64,000 nt of DNA, from contig NZ_CP154826.1 in assembly GCF_039613825.1 (NCBI RefSeq), forward strand, positions 1,178,001-1,242,000, written 5' to 3'. The notes under the pieces were generated by a model. The model was given only the letters and a program-made list of their open reading frames with translations. It searched no databases and was not told where the DNA came from. This document shows, piece after piece, positions 26,804 through 35,944 of the stretch. Position 1 is the stretch's first letter. Every line of letters begins with the position of its first letter. The DNA is from Diaminobutyricibacter sp. McL0608 (GTDB lineage: Bacteria > Actinomycetota > Actinomycetes > Actinomycetales > Microbacteriaceae). The translations under genes were made by a program, and so were the position numbers.

Positions 26804-27172
26804 ATGCTACGGGTCGGATCGATCGTGTGGGGTGTGCGAGACGTGCCGTCCGCGATCCGGTTCTGGTCGGAGGCCCTCGACTACAGGCCGCGCGACGAGC
26901 CTTCGGACGACTGGGCGATCCTGACACCGCGTGAGGGACACGGGCCGCAGTTCGCGATCACCCAGGTCTCGTCGATCGCCGGCACGCACCAGCGTCATCA
27001 TCTCGACCTGTACGCGTTCGACCAGGCGGAGGAGGTCGAGCGTCTCGTCGGCATCGGAGCGACCCGGGTCGTCTGGGATTACGAACCGGACGCCGACTAC
27101 GTCGTTCTCGCCGACCCCGACGGCAACCGCTTCTGCGTCGTCCAGGCGGGCGAGCTGGCCAACCATCTGTGA
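26804..27172 (+). CDS. VOC superfamily (glyoxalase-like) protein
   Basis: 122 residues with the two-module VOC fold: VGSIVWGVRDVPSAIRFWSE at the start, HHLDLYAFDQAEEVERLVGI in the middle, and VVLADPDGNRFCVVQ at the end. It resembles the bleomycin-resistance/dioxygenase group without a defined substrate. GGGGAG lies just before the ATG. It stands alone. Confidence 0.85.
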   Translation: MLRVGSIVWGVRDVPSAIRFWSEALDYRPRDEPSDDWAILTPREGHGPQFAITQVSSIAGTHQRHHLDLYAFDQAEEVERLVGIGATRVVWDYEPDADYVVLADPDGNRFCVVQAGELANHL

Positions 27173-27330
27173 GCACGCTCAGCCAGGCCGCAGCCCGCTC
27201 TCACGCACGCGCGGTACAACTCTTCTGACGCCAGTATGCAGCGGTGTCCACAGTCCCGGTCGCGACTCCGACGATCCCCCGACGGTCGTCGCGGCCGGGG
27301 CCTCCCATGTCCGGCCGGAATCCGCCGGGT

Positions 27331-27336
27331 TAGGGT
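27331..27336 (+). promoter_or_regulatory. -10 box of YchJ-family gene (leaderless)
   Basis: TAGGGT followed by 6 nt and the GTG at 27343; no Shine-Dalgarno. Confidence 0.6.
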
Positions 27337-27342
27337 CGTCAG

Positions 27343-27750
27343 GTGACCACCGCCGACGCCGATGCCCGACCCATGCGGTGCCCGTGCCTGAGCGGCGACA
27401 GCTACGAGGCGTGCTGTGGACCGGTTCACCGCGGCGAAGTGGAGGCTCCGACAGCGGAGCGCCTGATGCGGTCACGGTTCTCGGCGTTCGCGCTCGGGGA
27501 CGCCGACTACCTGCTCGCGTCCTGGCACACCTCGACCAGGCCGGCGAACCTCGAACTGGACCCGGGGCTCCGCTGGTACCGGCTCGACGTCGTCGGGACG
27601 TCGCGTGGGGGCATTCTCGACTCGGTCGGCACCGTCCGGTTCCGCGCGTATTACAAAGGGGACGCGGTCGGCGTGCAGGAGGAGGACAGCCGGTTCGTCC
27701 GTGAGGGCCGCCGCTGGTTCTACGTGGACGGCGTGGCGGCGAACGGTTAG
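27343..27750 (+). CDS. YchJ family protein (UPF0225)
   Basis: 135 residues. An N-terminal cysteine-rich SEC-C-like motif (CPCLSGDSYEACCGP) probably binds zinc, and the rest is an NTF2-like cone (AERLMRSRFSAFALGDADYL, VRFRAYYKG, RFVREGRRWFYVDG). This is the standard YchJ arrangement; its biochemical role is unknown. Leaderless GTG start. The end overlaps the 3' end of the convergent membrane gene by 4 nt. Confidence 0.88.
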   Translation: MTTADADARPMRCPCLSGDSYEACCGPVHRGEVEAPTAERLMRSRFSAFALGDADYLLASWHTSTRPANLELDPGLRWYRLDVVGTSRGGILDSVGTVRFRAYYKGDAVGVQEEDSRFVREGRRWFYVDGVAANG

Positions 27751-29843
27751 GACTGTCGCGCCGGCTCGACGAATCGTTCCCACAGCCAGACGGACACGCT
27801 GAGGGCCGCGAACGCGACCACTCCGACGACGAGAACGAGGGAGACGTTTCCGGCGGTCCACAGGCGGGCTACGGGGAGCAGCAGCGCGAACAGCACGGTG
27901 TAGACCGCCAGGCTGAGCGCGCCCCAGACCCGGCGTGACCACAGGAAGATCGCGCGACCGGCGAACCCGCCGACGGGAAGGAGGCTGATCGCCGCAGAAC
28001 CCAGGGCGAGGAGGGTGATGGCATCGGCCAGCTCGGTTCCGAACGCGGTGAGCGGGTCGGATGGATCGGGGAGCGGCCCGAGCGTGAGCCACGCGAGCAC
28101 TCCGATCCCGGCCAGGCCGGCCACCTGCGCTGCCGCCAGGCGCCCGCTCGCCACGCGCGAGAGGGCGGGGGTGACGATCACGCCGACGAGCAGCCCGAAG
28201 AGCACGGCAGGATGCAGACCGAGCAGCCGGGAGCCGATGGCGGCCACCGCGACGAGCAGGAGGCTCCGTGGCAGGAATTCGATCTTCGGGCGGCTGCCGG
28301 TCAGATGCGTGGATGCGATCCAGGGGACCACGAGCCAGGCGACGTTCACGACGACGAGCGCGAGGAGCACAGCGACGAGCACGCGCAGGTAGGTGACGAA
28401 ATCGTCCACCGGGCTCGAGAGGGTGATCAGCGCGGCCGCGGCGACGTAGGCCGATCCGGTGAGAAGCCGGCGCTGCGCGAGGCCGGATGGATGCGCATCC
28501 GCATCGTCCGTGTCGACAATGGGGTGAGGCGTGTTCCGGCCGAATACGCGCGGCCGTTCACCGCCGGGATGTTCGGCACGTGCGCGCGCCAGCGTGGAGG
28601 CGAGCAGTCGTGCGGGGAGTGCCAGCAGGAGGAGGGCGGCCGCAGCGAGCAGGAGGGAGCGGAGCCAGCCGGGGATGGCACCCGGAGAGATGGTCGGAGG
28701 CGTCGCGCTGGTGAACTGCGAGGCCCCTGACCAGGTCTCGAGACCACCGTGGGTCGCGTGCGGGGCACGCGCAGACGGCGTCGGCGTTCCGCTCGACGAC
28801 GGGGGAGCGGGAAGTGCGGCGCTTCCCGGCGTGCTCGAGGAGGCCGACGGGGAGGGGGCCTGGCTCGGTGACGACGTCGCCGCTGTCGCGGCGAAGGTCA
28901 CCGTGACGGCTGCGCTCGCCGGGCTCACGTTGCCGGCCGGGTCGGTCTGCAGAGCCGAGACGGTGTATCGGCCGGGGGCGAGCATCCCACTGCAATTCCA
29001 GGCACCCTGCGCAACCAGTGCGCGGCAGGCTACGGACGACCCGGCGTCGTCGCCCCCGTAGACGGTGATCCGCGCGCCGCTTTCACCGGTTCCCCGGAAG
29101 GTCGCCGCGCCTCCGAGCGGAACTGTCGTGTTCGGCGCCGGAGAGAAGAGTCCCGGGCGCGCCGGCGCCGAGGAGTCGATCGTGAGGTCGACCGGCGTGC
29201 TCGACCGGGAACTGGTCGCCGAGTACGGCGCCGTCTGGGTCGCCGAAGCGGCGTACGTCCCTGATGGCGGCGGCCCGCTCAGTACGCACGCCCATGATCC
29301 CCCCGAATCGACGGGGAACGAACAGGTCGCTCCGCCCGAGGTCGTGACGGTGACCGTCGCGCCGGGGTAGCCGGTTCCGTGGACGCCACCGCTGGTGAGA
29401 AAGCCGTTCGAACCGCCGGCGATGGTCGGCGGGGAGAGTACGGCGACGTTGACACTGTCGGCCAGATCGGTGTCTCCCGCGACGACGGCGCTGATGATGA
29501 CGTCAGGCCCGTCGCTGAGTGACGGGACGGTGCACGACCAGGCCGATGCGGTGTCGACCGTCGCCTCGCAGGCGGGCCCGTGCGCATCGACGAAGACCTG
29601 GATGCGGTCGCCGGGACCGCCCGTGCCGCTGACGTCGACGCTTCCGGCCGTCACGAGCGTTCCGGCTGTGGGGGAGGCGATGGTGGGCGCGCCTGGCGAT
29701 GGGGTTGCGGTCGGCGAGGCGGTCGCGGATGCGGGCGCGGTGGCCGTGGCGAGCGCGAGTCCCAGGATGATGGCACTCAGTGCGAGCCCGGCTGCCACAG
29801 CAGACCGGACGGGTCGAACGTTAATACTTGGAAACCTGCGCAC
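27747..29843 (-). CDS. Secreted Ig-like repeat protein with C-terminal multi-TM domain
   Basis: About 698 residues if started at the GTG 29843, which has GGGGGT upstream; ATGs at 29864 and 29876 are alternatives. A signal sequence (ALSAIILGLALATATAPASA) precedes three Ig-like beta domains (about 50-310), each with a cysteine pair and the W-C pattern (SAWSCTVP, GSWACVLS, GAWNCSG). A Pro/Ser-rich linker leads to about nine TM helices (about 390-690). The combination of extracellular Ig-like modules and a polytopic membrane domain has no function I recognise. Confidence 0.75.
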   Translation of the reverse strand: MRRFPSINVRPVRSAVAAGLALSAIILGLALATATAPASATASPTATPSPGAPTIASPTAGTLVTAGSVDVSGTGGPGDRIQVFVDAHGPACEATVDTASAWSCTVPSLSDGPDVIISAVVAGDTDLADSVNVAVLSPPTIAGGSNGFLTSGGVHGTGYPGATVTVTTSGGATCSFPVDSGGSWACVLSGPPPSGTYAASATQTAPYSATSSRSSTPVDLTIDSSAPARPGLFSPAPNTTVPLGGAATFRGTGESGARITVYGGDDAGSSVACRALVAQGAWNCSGMLAPGRYTVSALQTDPAGNVSPASAAVTVTFAATAATSSPSQAPSPSASSSTPGSAALPAPPSSSGTPTPSARAPHATHGGLETWSGASQFTSATPPTISPGAIPGWLRSLLLAAAALLLLALPARLLASTLARARAEHPGGERPRVFGRNTPHPIVDTDDADAHPSGLAQRRLLTGSAYVAAAALITLSSPVDDFVTYLRVLVAVLLALVVVNVAWLVVPWIASTHLTGSRPKIEFLPRSLLLVAVAAIGSRLLGLHPAVLFGLLVGVIVTPALSRVASGRLAAAQVAGLAGIGVLAWLTLGPLPDPSDPLTAFGTELADAITLLALGSAAISLLPVGGFAGRAIFLWSRRVWGALSLAVYTVLFALLLPVARLWTAGNVSLVLVVGVVAFAALSVSVWLWERFVEPARQS

Positions 29844-30041
29844 TCTACCCCCATCTACCCCCATTTCAGGTGTCATCGACGCGGATGTCAAACCGACGGG
29901 CGGCCTTTCGTGCATACTTGCAACTGGGTCAACCGTCCCAGTTCTTGCCCAGTGCCGAGCAGGAGAACCACCAGTGCAGCATCCGATCTCGCTCCGCCCA
30001 GAGCCGGCGAGCGTCCCCGCGCGGTGCCCGGCGGTCGCCTC
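29844..30041. promoter_or_regulatory. Divergent region with putative TetR operator and short leader frame
   Basis: AACTGGG (29922-29928) and CCCAGTT (29937-29943) form a perfect inverted repeat with an 8-nt spacer just upstream of the TetR gene, a likely operator. An AGGAG Shine-Dalgarno at about 29961 serves a GTG at 29974 whose 23-codon frame ends in TGA at 30043-30045, overlapping the TetR GTG at 30042. Confidence 0.5.
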
Positions 30042-30665
30042 GTGACGCGCATCGCGGCCACCGATCGGCGTGCGGCCCTCATCCAGGCAGCGCTGCGTGT
30101 TGTGGCGGAACACGGTGTCCAGGCGGCGACCACCCGGGCGATCGTCGCCGAGGCGGGCATGTCGCTGGCCAGCTTCCACTACGTCTTCACGTCGCGCGAC
30201 GAACTGATGAGCGAACTCGTGACCTACGTGGTCTCCCAGCAGGAGCGCGCACTCGCGCCCGTGCTGATGCCCGATCAGGGCCCGGTCGAGCTGCGCGACG
30301 CCATCCGGGCGGGCCTGCAGACCTACTTCGACGTAGTCCGCTCCGACCCGCAGCGCGAGAAGGCGATGTTCGAGCTCACGCACTACGCGATGCGATCGCC
30401 CGGGCTCGAACGGCTCGCCCAGCTGCAGTACGCGAGCTACTACGCCCTCGCCGAGAACGCCCTGTCCGTCGCCTCCGAACTCACCGGCGCGGACTGGGAC
30501 CGGCCGATCCACGAGATCGCCACCCTGCTGGTCGTCCTGACGGACGGCCTCACCATCTCCTGGCTCGTCAACCGCGACGACGCTGCGGCGGAAGCCATCC
30601 TGGAATTCGCCGCGGATGCCGTCGCCCGCCTTGCAACACTCCCTACCACCGCGAGGACATCATGA
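30042..30665 (+). CDS. TetR-family transcriptional regulator
   Basis: 207 residues. The N-terminal helix-turn-helix is clear: RRAALIQAALRVVAEHGVQA followed by TTRAIVAEAGMSLASFHYVF. The C-terminal half is an all-helical ligand-binding domain (LELTHYAM-like segment, SYYALAENALSVASEL). The start is the GTG at 30042, overlapping the stop of a short leader frame. Its stop overlaps the MFS start (ATGA), so regulator and pathway genes form one operon, presumably induced by the transported compound. Confidence 0.88.
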   Translation: MTRIAATDRRAALIQAALRVVAEHGVQAATTRAIVAEAGMSLASFHYVFTSRDELMSELVTYVVSQQERALAPVLMPDQGPVELRDAIRAGLQTYFDVVRSDPQREKAMFELTHYAMRSPGLERLAQLQYASYYALAENALSVASELTGADWDRPIHEIATLLVVLTDGLTISWLVNRDDAAAEAILEFAADAVARLATLPTTARTS

Positions 30666-31918
30666 CCCAAACCCAGACGACGGCCGTCTTCGCCGAACCG
30701 ACCCGCAAAGTCACCGGGCGATGGATCGCCTTCTTCGCGATCGCGTGGCTCGGGATCTGGATGGCGCAGCTCGCCCCCGTCCAGAAGCTGCTGCCCGAAC
30801 AGATCACCGCACAGCTCAAGACGACGTACTGGGTCGACAACGTGGTCGCCTTCGGCATCATCTCGGGGATCTCCGGCGTCTGCGCGATCGTCGCCTACCC
30901 GCTGACCGGCGCGCTCTCGGACCGCACGACGAGCCGCTTCGGTCGTCGCCGGCCGTGGATCGTCATCGGGACGATCGTATTCGCCATCTCGCTCATCCTG
31001 CTCGGGGCGCAGACGACTATCGTCGGCATCGGTGTCTTCTGGTCGCTGGCCCTGACCGGGTTCTGCATCCTCACGGCGGCACTCACGGCGACGATCAGCG
31101 ACCAGGTGCCCGTCAACCAGCGCGGCTACGTCTCCGGCTGGCTGAGCGCCCCGCAGGCGATCGGGATCATCCTCGGCGTCATGCTCGTCACCTACGTCTT
31201 CGTCGGGACGTTCCTCGGCTACGCGGCCATGGCGATCCTGCTCGTCGTGCTCGTCACGCCGTTCCTGTTCCTCCCTGACGCCGTGCTTCCAGTGGAACTC
31301 AAAGAGAAGATGACCGCTCGTGGCGTCGTGCAGAGCCTGTGGATCAGCCCGCGCGAGCATCCCGACTTCGGCTGGACCCTCCTCAGCCGCGTCCTCGTCA
31401 ACTTCGGGAACTCCTTCGGCACGACGATGCTGCTGTACTTCCTGCAGTTCGGCCTCAACGACAAGCACGCCGACGACGACCTGCTCACCCTCATCCTCAT
31501 CTACATGATCTTCGTGATCATCGCCTCGTTGGTGCTCGGCCGCCTCTCCGACCGACTCGGCCGCCGCAAAGTGTTCGTCTTCGTCTCGTCGGCGCTGCAG
31601 GGGGTGGCGGCGCTGCTGCTCGCCTTCTTCCCCGATCTGACCGTCGCAATGGTCGCAGCCGGCCTGCTCGGCCTCGGCTACGGATGCTTCCTGTCCGTCG
31701 ACCAGGCGCTCGCGACCCAGGTGCTGCCGGACCCGGAATCGCGGGGCAAGGATCTCGGCATCATGAACATCGCCACCGCCGTTCCGCAGGCGATCGCCCC
31801 GCTGATCGGGGCCGGCGTCGTCGCGATGATGGGTGGCTTCATGGGCCTCTTCATCATGTCCGGTGTCTTCGCGTTCGCGGGTGCGCTCGCGGTCGCTCGA
31901 GTGAAAGCAGTCCGCTAG
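30662..31918 (+). CDS. MFS transporter, sugar-type
   Basis: 418 residues and about twelve TM helices. The loop between helices 2 and 3 is LSDRTTSRFGRRRPWIVIG, as in sugar:cation and sucrose-type carriers, and the matching loop in the second half is LGRLSDRLGRRKVF. It probably imports the substrate of the downstream enzymes. It starts inside the TetR stop and its TAG shares its last base with the next GTG. Confidence 0.87.
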   Translation: MTQTQTTAVFAEPTRKVTGRWIAFFAIAWLGIWMAQLAPVQKLLPEQITAQLKTTYWVDNVVAFGIISGISGVCAIVAYPLTGALSDRTTSRFGRRRPWIVIGTIVFAISLILLGAQTTIVGIGVFWSLALTGFCILTAALTATISDQVPVNQRGYVSGWLSAPQAIGIILGVMLVTYVFVGTFLGYAAMAILLVVLVTPFLFLPDAVLPVELKEKMTARGVVQSLWISPREHPDFGWTLLSRVLVNFGNSFGTTMLLYFLQFGLNDKHADDDLLTLILIYMIFVIIASLVLGRLSDRLGRRKVFVFVSSALQGVAALLLAFFPDLTVAMVAAGLLGLGYGCFLSVDQALATQVLPDPESRGKDLGIMNIATAVPQAIAPLIGAGVVAMMGGFMGLFIMSGVFAFAGALAVARVKAVR

Positions 31919-33189
31919 TGCCCATCGACAAGCTCTTCGACCTGTCCGTCGCGCCCGCCGCATCCGCCCGTACCTGGACCCGTCCGGGAACCTACTGGCC
32001 GTCCCTCACGGCTGCGACCGCGCAACTCGACCCGGCGATCGCCGTGCTCCAGCTCGACGCCCTCCGTCACAACACTCACGACATGCTGCGGCGCGCGGGC
32101 GGCAAGCCGATCCGTGTCGCATCCAAGTCGGTGCGCGTGCGCGATGTGCTCGACGCGGTGCTCGCGGTCCCCGGCTACCACGGCGTGCTCGCATACACGC
32201 TTGCTGAGGCGCTGTGGCTGGCGAAGGGGTCGGACGGGCATCCGCCGATCGAAGATGTCGTCATCGGCTATCCGACCGCGGATCGCGCGGCCATCGCGGA
32301 ACTCGCGCAGTCCCCGGAGCTCGCATCGCGGGTCACGATCATGGTCGACTCGGTCGCGCAGCTCGACCTGATCGACAGCGTGTTCCCGGCAGCCGTGCGC
32401 GAGACGATCCGGGTCTGCCTGGAGCTCGACTCGTCATGGCAGAACTCTGTGCTCGGTCATGTCGGCGTGTGGCGGTCGCCGATCTACACGCCGGCGGACG
32501 CTCGGGGACTCGCGGCGAAGGTCGCCACCCGGCCCGGCTTCACGCTTGTCGGGATGATGGGGTACGAAGCGCAGATCGCCGGCCAGGGCGACAAGCCGGC
32601 CGGTCGAGCGGCGTGGGGTGCCACGGTTCGCTGGATGCAGAAGAACTCGAAGGCCGAACTCGCCGAGCGACGTGCGGCAGCGGTGGCAGCGGTGCGCGAG
32701 CTGGCCGACCTCGAGTTCGTCAACGGTGGCGGCACCGGCTCGCTCGAGTTCACGTCGTCGGATGCGTCGGTCACCGAGATCGCGGCCGGCAGCGGCCTCC
32801 TCGGCGGTCACCTCTTCGACAACTACCAGTCGTTCCGGCCGGCGCCTGCTGCGGCGTTCGCGCTGTCGGTCGTGCGCAAGCCGACCCCGGCGACGGCGAC
32901 GCTTCTCGGAGGCGGATGGATCGCATCCGGCCCGGCAGGTGACGACCGCCTTCCGCGCATCACGTGGCCTACGGGGCTCGAGATGGTGGCGAGAGAGATG
33001 GCCGGCGAGGTGCAGACGCCCGTGACCGGAGCCGCGGCGGGGATCCTCCGGGTCGGCGACCGTGTGTGGCTGCGCCACACCAAGTCGGGCGAGCTGAGCG
33101 AACACGTCAACGAATTCCACCTCGTGGAAGGCGGCGAGGTCGTCGGAACCTCGCTCACCTACCGCGGCGAAGGAAAGGCCTTCCTGTGA
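31918..33189 (+). CDS. PLP-dependent alanine racemase-like/D-threonine aldolase-like enzyme
   Basis: 423 residues with a fold type III (alanine racemase N-domain) PLP barrel. IAVLQLDALRHNTHDMLRRAGG, then IRVASKSVRVRDVLDAVL contains the PLP lysine region (K in RVASKS), and later NGGGTGSLEFTS is the phosphate-binding glycine loop. The C-terminal beta domain has GDRVWLRHTKSGELSEHVNE, as in DSD1-type D-threonine aldolases. It is often annotated as amino acid deaminase/aldolase. Substrate unknown; it is coupled on both sides by overlaps. Confidence 0.82.
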   Translation: MPIDKLFDLSVAPAASARTWTRPGTYWPSLTAATAQLDPAIAVLQLDALRHNTHDMLRRAGGKPIRVASKSVRVRDVLDAVLAVPGYHGVLAYTLAEALWLAKGSDGHPPIEDVVIGYPTADRAAIAELAQSPELASRVTIMVDSVAQLDLIDSVFPAAVRETIRVCLELDSSWQNSVLGHVGVWRSPIYTPADARGLAAKVATRPGFTLVGMMGYEAQIAGQGDKPAGRAAWGATVRWMQKNSKAELAERRAAAVAAVRELADLEFVNGGGTGSLEFTSSDASVTEIAAGSGLLGGHLFDNYQSFRPAPAAAFALSVVRKPTPATATLLGGGWIASGPAGDDRLPRITWPTGLEMVAREMAGEVQTPVTGAAAGILRVGDRVWLRHTKSGELSEHVNEFHLVEGGEVVGTSLTYRGEGKAFL

Positions 33190-34499
33190 CGGCGACCGGG
33201 GCCACCTGGCAGAACTGGGGGAGGAGCGAGGAGGTCCGGCCCGCCCGCGTGGAACGCCCGGCGAGCGCCGATGCGGTCCAGCGCGCCGTCGCCGCGGCCG
33301 TACGGCAGGGGATGCGCGTCAAAGCCGTCGGCGCAGGCCACAGCTTCACGGGCATCGCCGTCGCGCCCGGCGTGCAACTCGAACTCGGTGACCTGCGCGG
33401 CGTGATCGCCGTCGACGAAGCGCGCGGACGCGTCACCCTCGCCGCAGGGACAAACCTGTACCAGCTGCCCGAACTGCTCCGGCCGTACGGGCTGGCGCTT
33501 CAGAACATGGGCGACATCGACCGCCAGACGATCGCCGGTGCAACCTCGACCGGAACCCACGGCACCGGGGGGACCTTCGGTGGCCTGGCGACCCAGATCG
33601 TCGCGCTCACCCTGGTCACCGGTACGGGCGACGTGCTGACGATCAGCGAGAGCGAGAACGCCGAACTGCTGCCTGCCGCCCGTCTCGGCCTGGGTGCGCT
33701 CGGCGTCATCGTCGACATCACCATCCAGTGCGTTCCTGCCTTCCTTCTGGAGGCGGTCGAACGGCCAGAGCCACTCGAGGCGACGCTGACCTCCTACCTG
33801 GACCGCTCGGCCGCGGCGGACCATTTCGAGTTCTACTGGTTCCCGCACACCGAGACCGCTCTGACGAAGACGAACACGCGGCTCCCGGTCGAGGCGGGAC
33901 GCAAGCCGCTCGGCGCGGTCGGACGCTGGGTCGACGACGAGTTGCTCGCGAACGGGATCTACCGGGGCGTGTGTGCGGTCGGTACCGCGATGCCGGCCAT
34001 CGTGCCGCCCTTCAGCCGGCTCGCCCAGAGGCTGACGGGCAACCGGGACTTCACCGACCTCTCACCGCAGGTGTTCGTGACCAACCGCACGGTACGCTTC
34101 CGCGAGATGGAGTACGCGATTCCGCGTGAAGCAGTGCCGGATGCGCTACGTGAGGTCAAAGCCCTCATCGAGCGCCGAGGGTGGCGCATCTCGTTTCCGA
34201 TCGAGGTGCGCTCGGCGGCCGCGGACGACAACTGGCTGTCGACGGCCCACGGGCGTGAGACCGGCTACATCGCAGTCCACCGGTACTACCGGGAGAATCC
34301 GGAACCGTACTTCCGCGCAGTCGAGGAGATCATGATGGCGCACGATGGCCGCCCCCACTGGGGAAAGATGCACTACCGCGACGCGGACTCGCTGCGGGCG
34401 ACCTACCCGCACTTCGACGACTTCCTCGCCATGCGCGACCGTCTCGACCCGGAGCGCACCTTCGCGAACGCCTACCTCAACCAGGTGCTCGGCGGATGA
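33186..34499 (+). CDS. FAD-linked oxidase, D-arabinono-1,4-lactone oxidase-like
   Basis: 437 residues. A VAO-type FAD domain begins with RPASADAVQRAVAAAVRQGM and VKAVGAGHSFTGIAV (the histidine is the usual covalent FAD site); GDIDRQTIAGATSTGTHGTG is the pyrophosphate loop. The C-terminal ALO domain ends in HWGKMHYRDADSLRATYPH and FANAYLNQVLG. Relatives oxidise aldonolactones or alditols with oxygen. The start is the GTG that overlaps the preceding TGA; its own stop overlaps the GH1 start. Confidence 0.88.
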   Translation: MTATGATWQNWGRSEEVRPARVERPASADAVQRAVAAAVRQGMRVKAVGAGHSFTGIAVAPGVQLELGDLRGVIAVDEARGRVTLAAGTNLYQLPELLRPYGLALQNMGDIDRQTIAGATSTGTHGTGGTFGGLATQIVALTLVTGTGDVLTISESENAELLPAARLGLGALGVIVDITIQCVPAFLLEAVERPEPLEATLTSYLDRSAAADHFEFYWFPHTETALTKTNTRLPVEAGRKPLGAVGRWVDDELLANGIYRGVCAVGTAMPAIVPPFSRLAQRLTGNRDFTDLSPQVFVTNRTVRFREMEYAIPREAVPDALREVKALIERRGWRISFPIEVRSAAADDNWLSTAHGRETGYIAVHRYYRENPEPYFRAVEEIMMAHDGRPHWGKMHYRDADSLRATYPHFDDFLAMRDRLDPERTFANAYLNQVLGG

Positions 34500-35944
34500 G
34501 CGCGCAGAGAAGGCCGGATTCCCACTGGCGTGAGCGTGCCCGCGAGCTGGGGGAGCGCATCCCGCCAGGCTTCCGCCTCGGCGTCGCGACAGCGGCCTTC
34601 CAGATCGAAGGAGCCACGCACGAGGGCGGCAGGGGCGAGTCCGTCTGGGACGCCTTCACCCACCAGCGCGGGCGCATCCTCGACGGAACGACCGCCGACG
34701 TCGCGACCGACCACTATCACCGCCTCAGTGAAGACGTGCGTCTCATGGCCGACCTGGGAGTCGACTCGTACCGGTTCTCGCTGTCCTGGCCGCGCATCCA
34801 GCCCGGAGGCCGCGGTGGCGGCAACCGTGAAGGGATCGCGTTCTACGACCGGCTGATCGACGAACTGCTGGCTGCGGGCATCCGCCCGATGGCAACGCTC
34901 TACCACTGGGACACACCGCTCGAACTGAGCGAAGGCTGGCTGTCGCGCGACACGGCACGGCGCTTCGCCGACTACGCGTTCCTCGCTGCCGAAGCGTTCG
35001 GCGATCGGGTCGATTCGTGGGTGACCATCAACGAGCCGGCCACCGTCACCCTGAACGGCTATGCGCTCGGCCTCCACGCTCCAGGTCATGCGCTGCTCTT
35101 CGACGCATTGCCGGCGGCCCATCACCAGCTCCTCGGTCACGGACTGGCGGTCGGAGCGCTTCGGGATGCCGGAGTCTCGGGCCGAATCGGCATCACGAAC
35201 GTGCATTCCCCGGTCGAGCCGGCGACCGACCGCGAGGAGGACGTGATGTTCGCCGCGCTCTTCGACGTCATCCACAACCGGATCTTCGCCGACCCGGTGC
35301 TGCTCGGGCGCTACCCGGAAGCGCCTGAGCCGTTCCGGGAGCTGTTCGGCGTGTTCGACGCGGTGGACCCGGACGACCTTGCGGTCATCTCTGCTCCGCT
35401 CGACTTCTACGGACTGAACTACTACTTCCCCTCGCGCATCGCAGCGGGAGCGGGCGCGGGCGACTCGCCCGATGGGGAGGCCGCGGCAATGCGTTCCCTC
35501 CCGTTCCATCTGGAGGAATGGCCCGAGTTCGGCCGGACCGGCTTCGGCTGGCCGATCGCCCCCGGGTACCTCGGGGTCGCCATCGCCGAGCTGCGGGACC
35601 GGTATGCGGATGCGCTGCCTCCCGTCGTGATCACCGAGGGCGGCGCGAGCTTCCCGACGGCGCTCGCCGAAGACGCCCGGCCGGATGAGCCGGTGGATGA
35701 CGTCGCCCGCATCGAGTACCTCGGCGACCACCTCGTGGCGGCGCTGGATGCGGTGGCTCCGGATGGGGCTGCCAGCGGCGTCGACCTGCAGGGATATCAC
35801 GTGTGGTCGCTGCTCGACAACTTCGAATGGGCTGCCGGATACACGCAGCGCTTCGGGATCGTGCACGTCGATTTCGACACCCAGGACCGGACGCCCAAGC
35901 GCTCCTACGGCTGGCTTCGCGAGGTGATCGCTTCGCGCACTTGA
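34496..35944 (+). CDS. Glycoside hydrolase family 1 beta-glucosidase
   Basis: 482 residues. The retaining glycosidase has the acid/base glutamate in VTINEPA, the nucleophile in VITEGGASF (ITEGG instead of the more common ITENG), and N-terminal GVATAAFQIEGA with DHYHRLSEDVRLMADLGVDS. WSLLDNFEWAAGYTQRFGI is the GH1 C-terminal signature. No signal peptide, so it acts on imported glycosides, fitting the MFS carrier of the operon. The glycine in place of the usual N after the nucleophile is a tolerated variant. Confidence 0.93.
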   Translation: MSAQRRPDSHWRERARELGERIPPGFRLGVATAAFQIEGATHEGGRGESVWDAFTHQRGRILDGTTADVATDHYHRLSEDVRLMADLGVDSYRFSLSWPRIQPGGRGGGNREGIAFYDRLIDELLAAGIRPMATLYHWDTPLELSEGWLSRDTARRFADYAFLAAEAFGDRVDSWVTINEPATVTLNGYALGLHAPGHALLFDALPAAHHQLLGHGLAVGALRDAGVSGRIGITNVHSPVEPATDREEDVMFAALFDVIHNRIFADPVLLGRYPEAPEPFRELFGVFDAVDPDDLAVISAPLDFYGLNYYFPSRIAAGAGAGDSPDGEAAAMRSLPFHLEEWPEFGRTGFGWPIAPGYLGVAIAELRDRYADALPPVVITEGGASFPTALAEDARPDEPVDDVARIEYLGDHLVAALDAVAPDGAASGVDLQGYHVWSLLDNFEWAAGYTQRFGIVHVDFDTQDRTPKRSYGWLREVIASRT

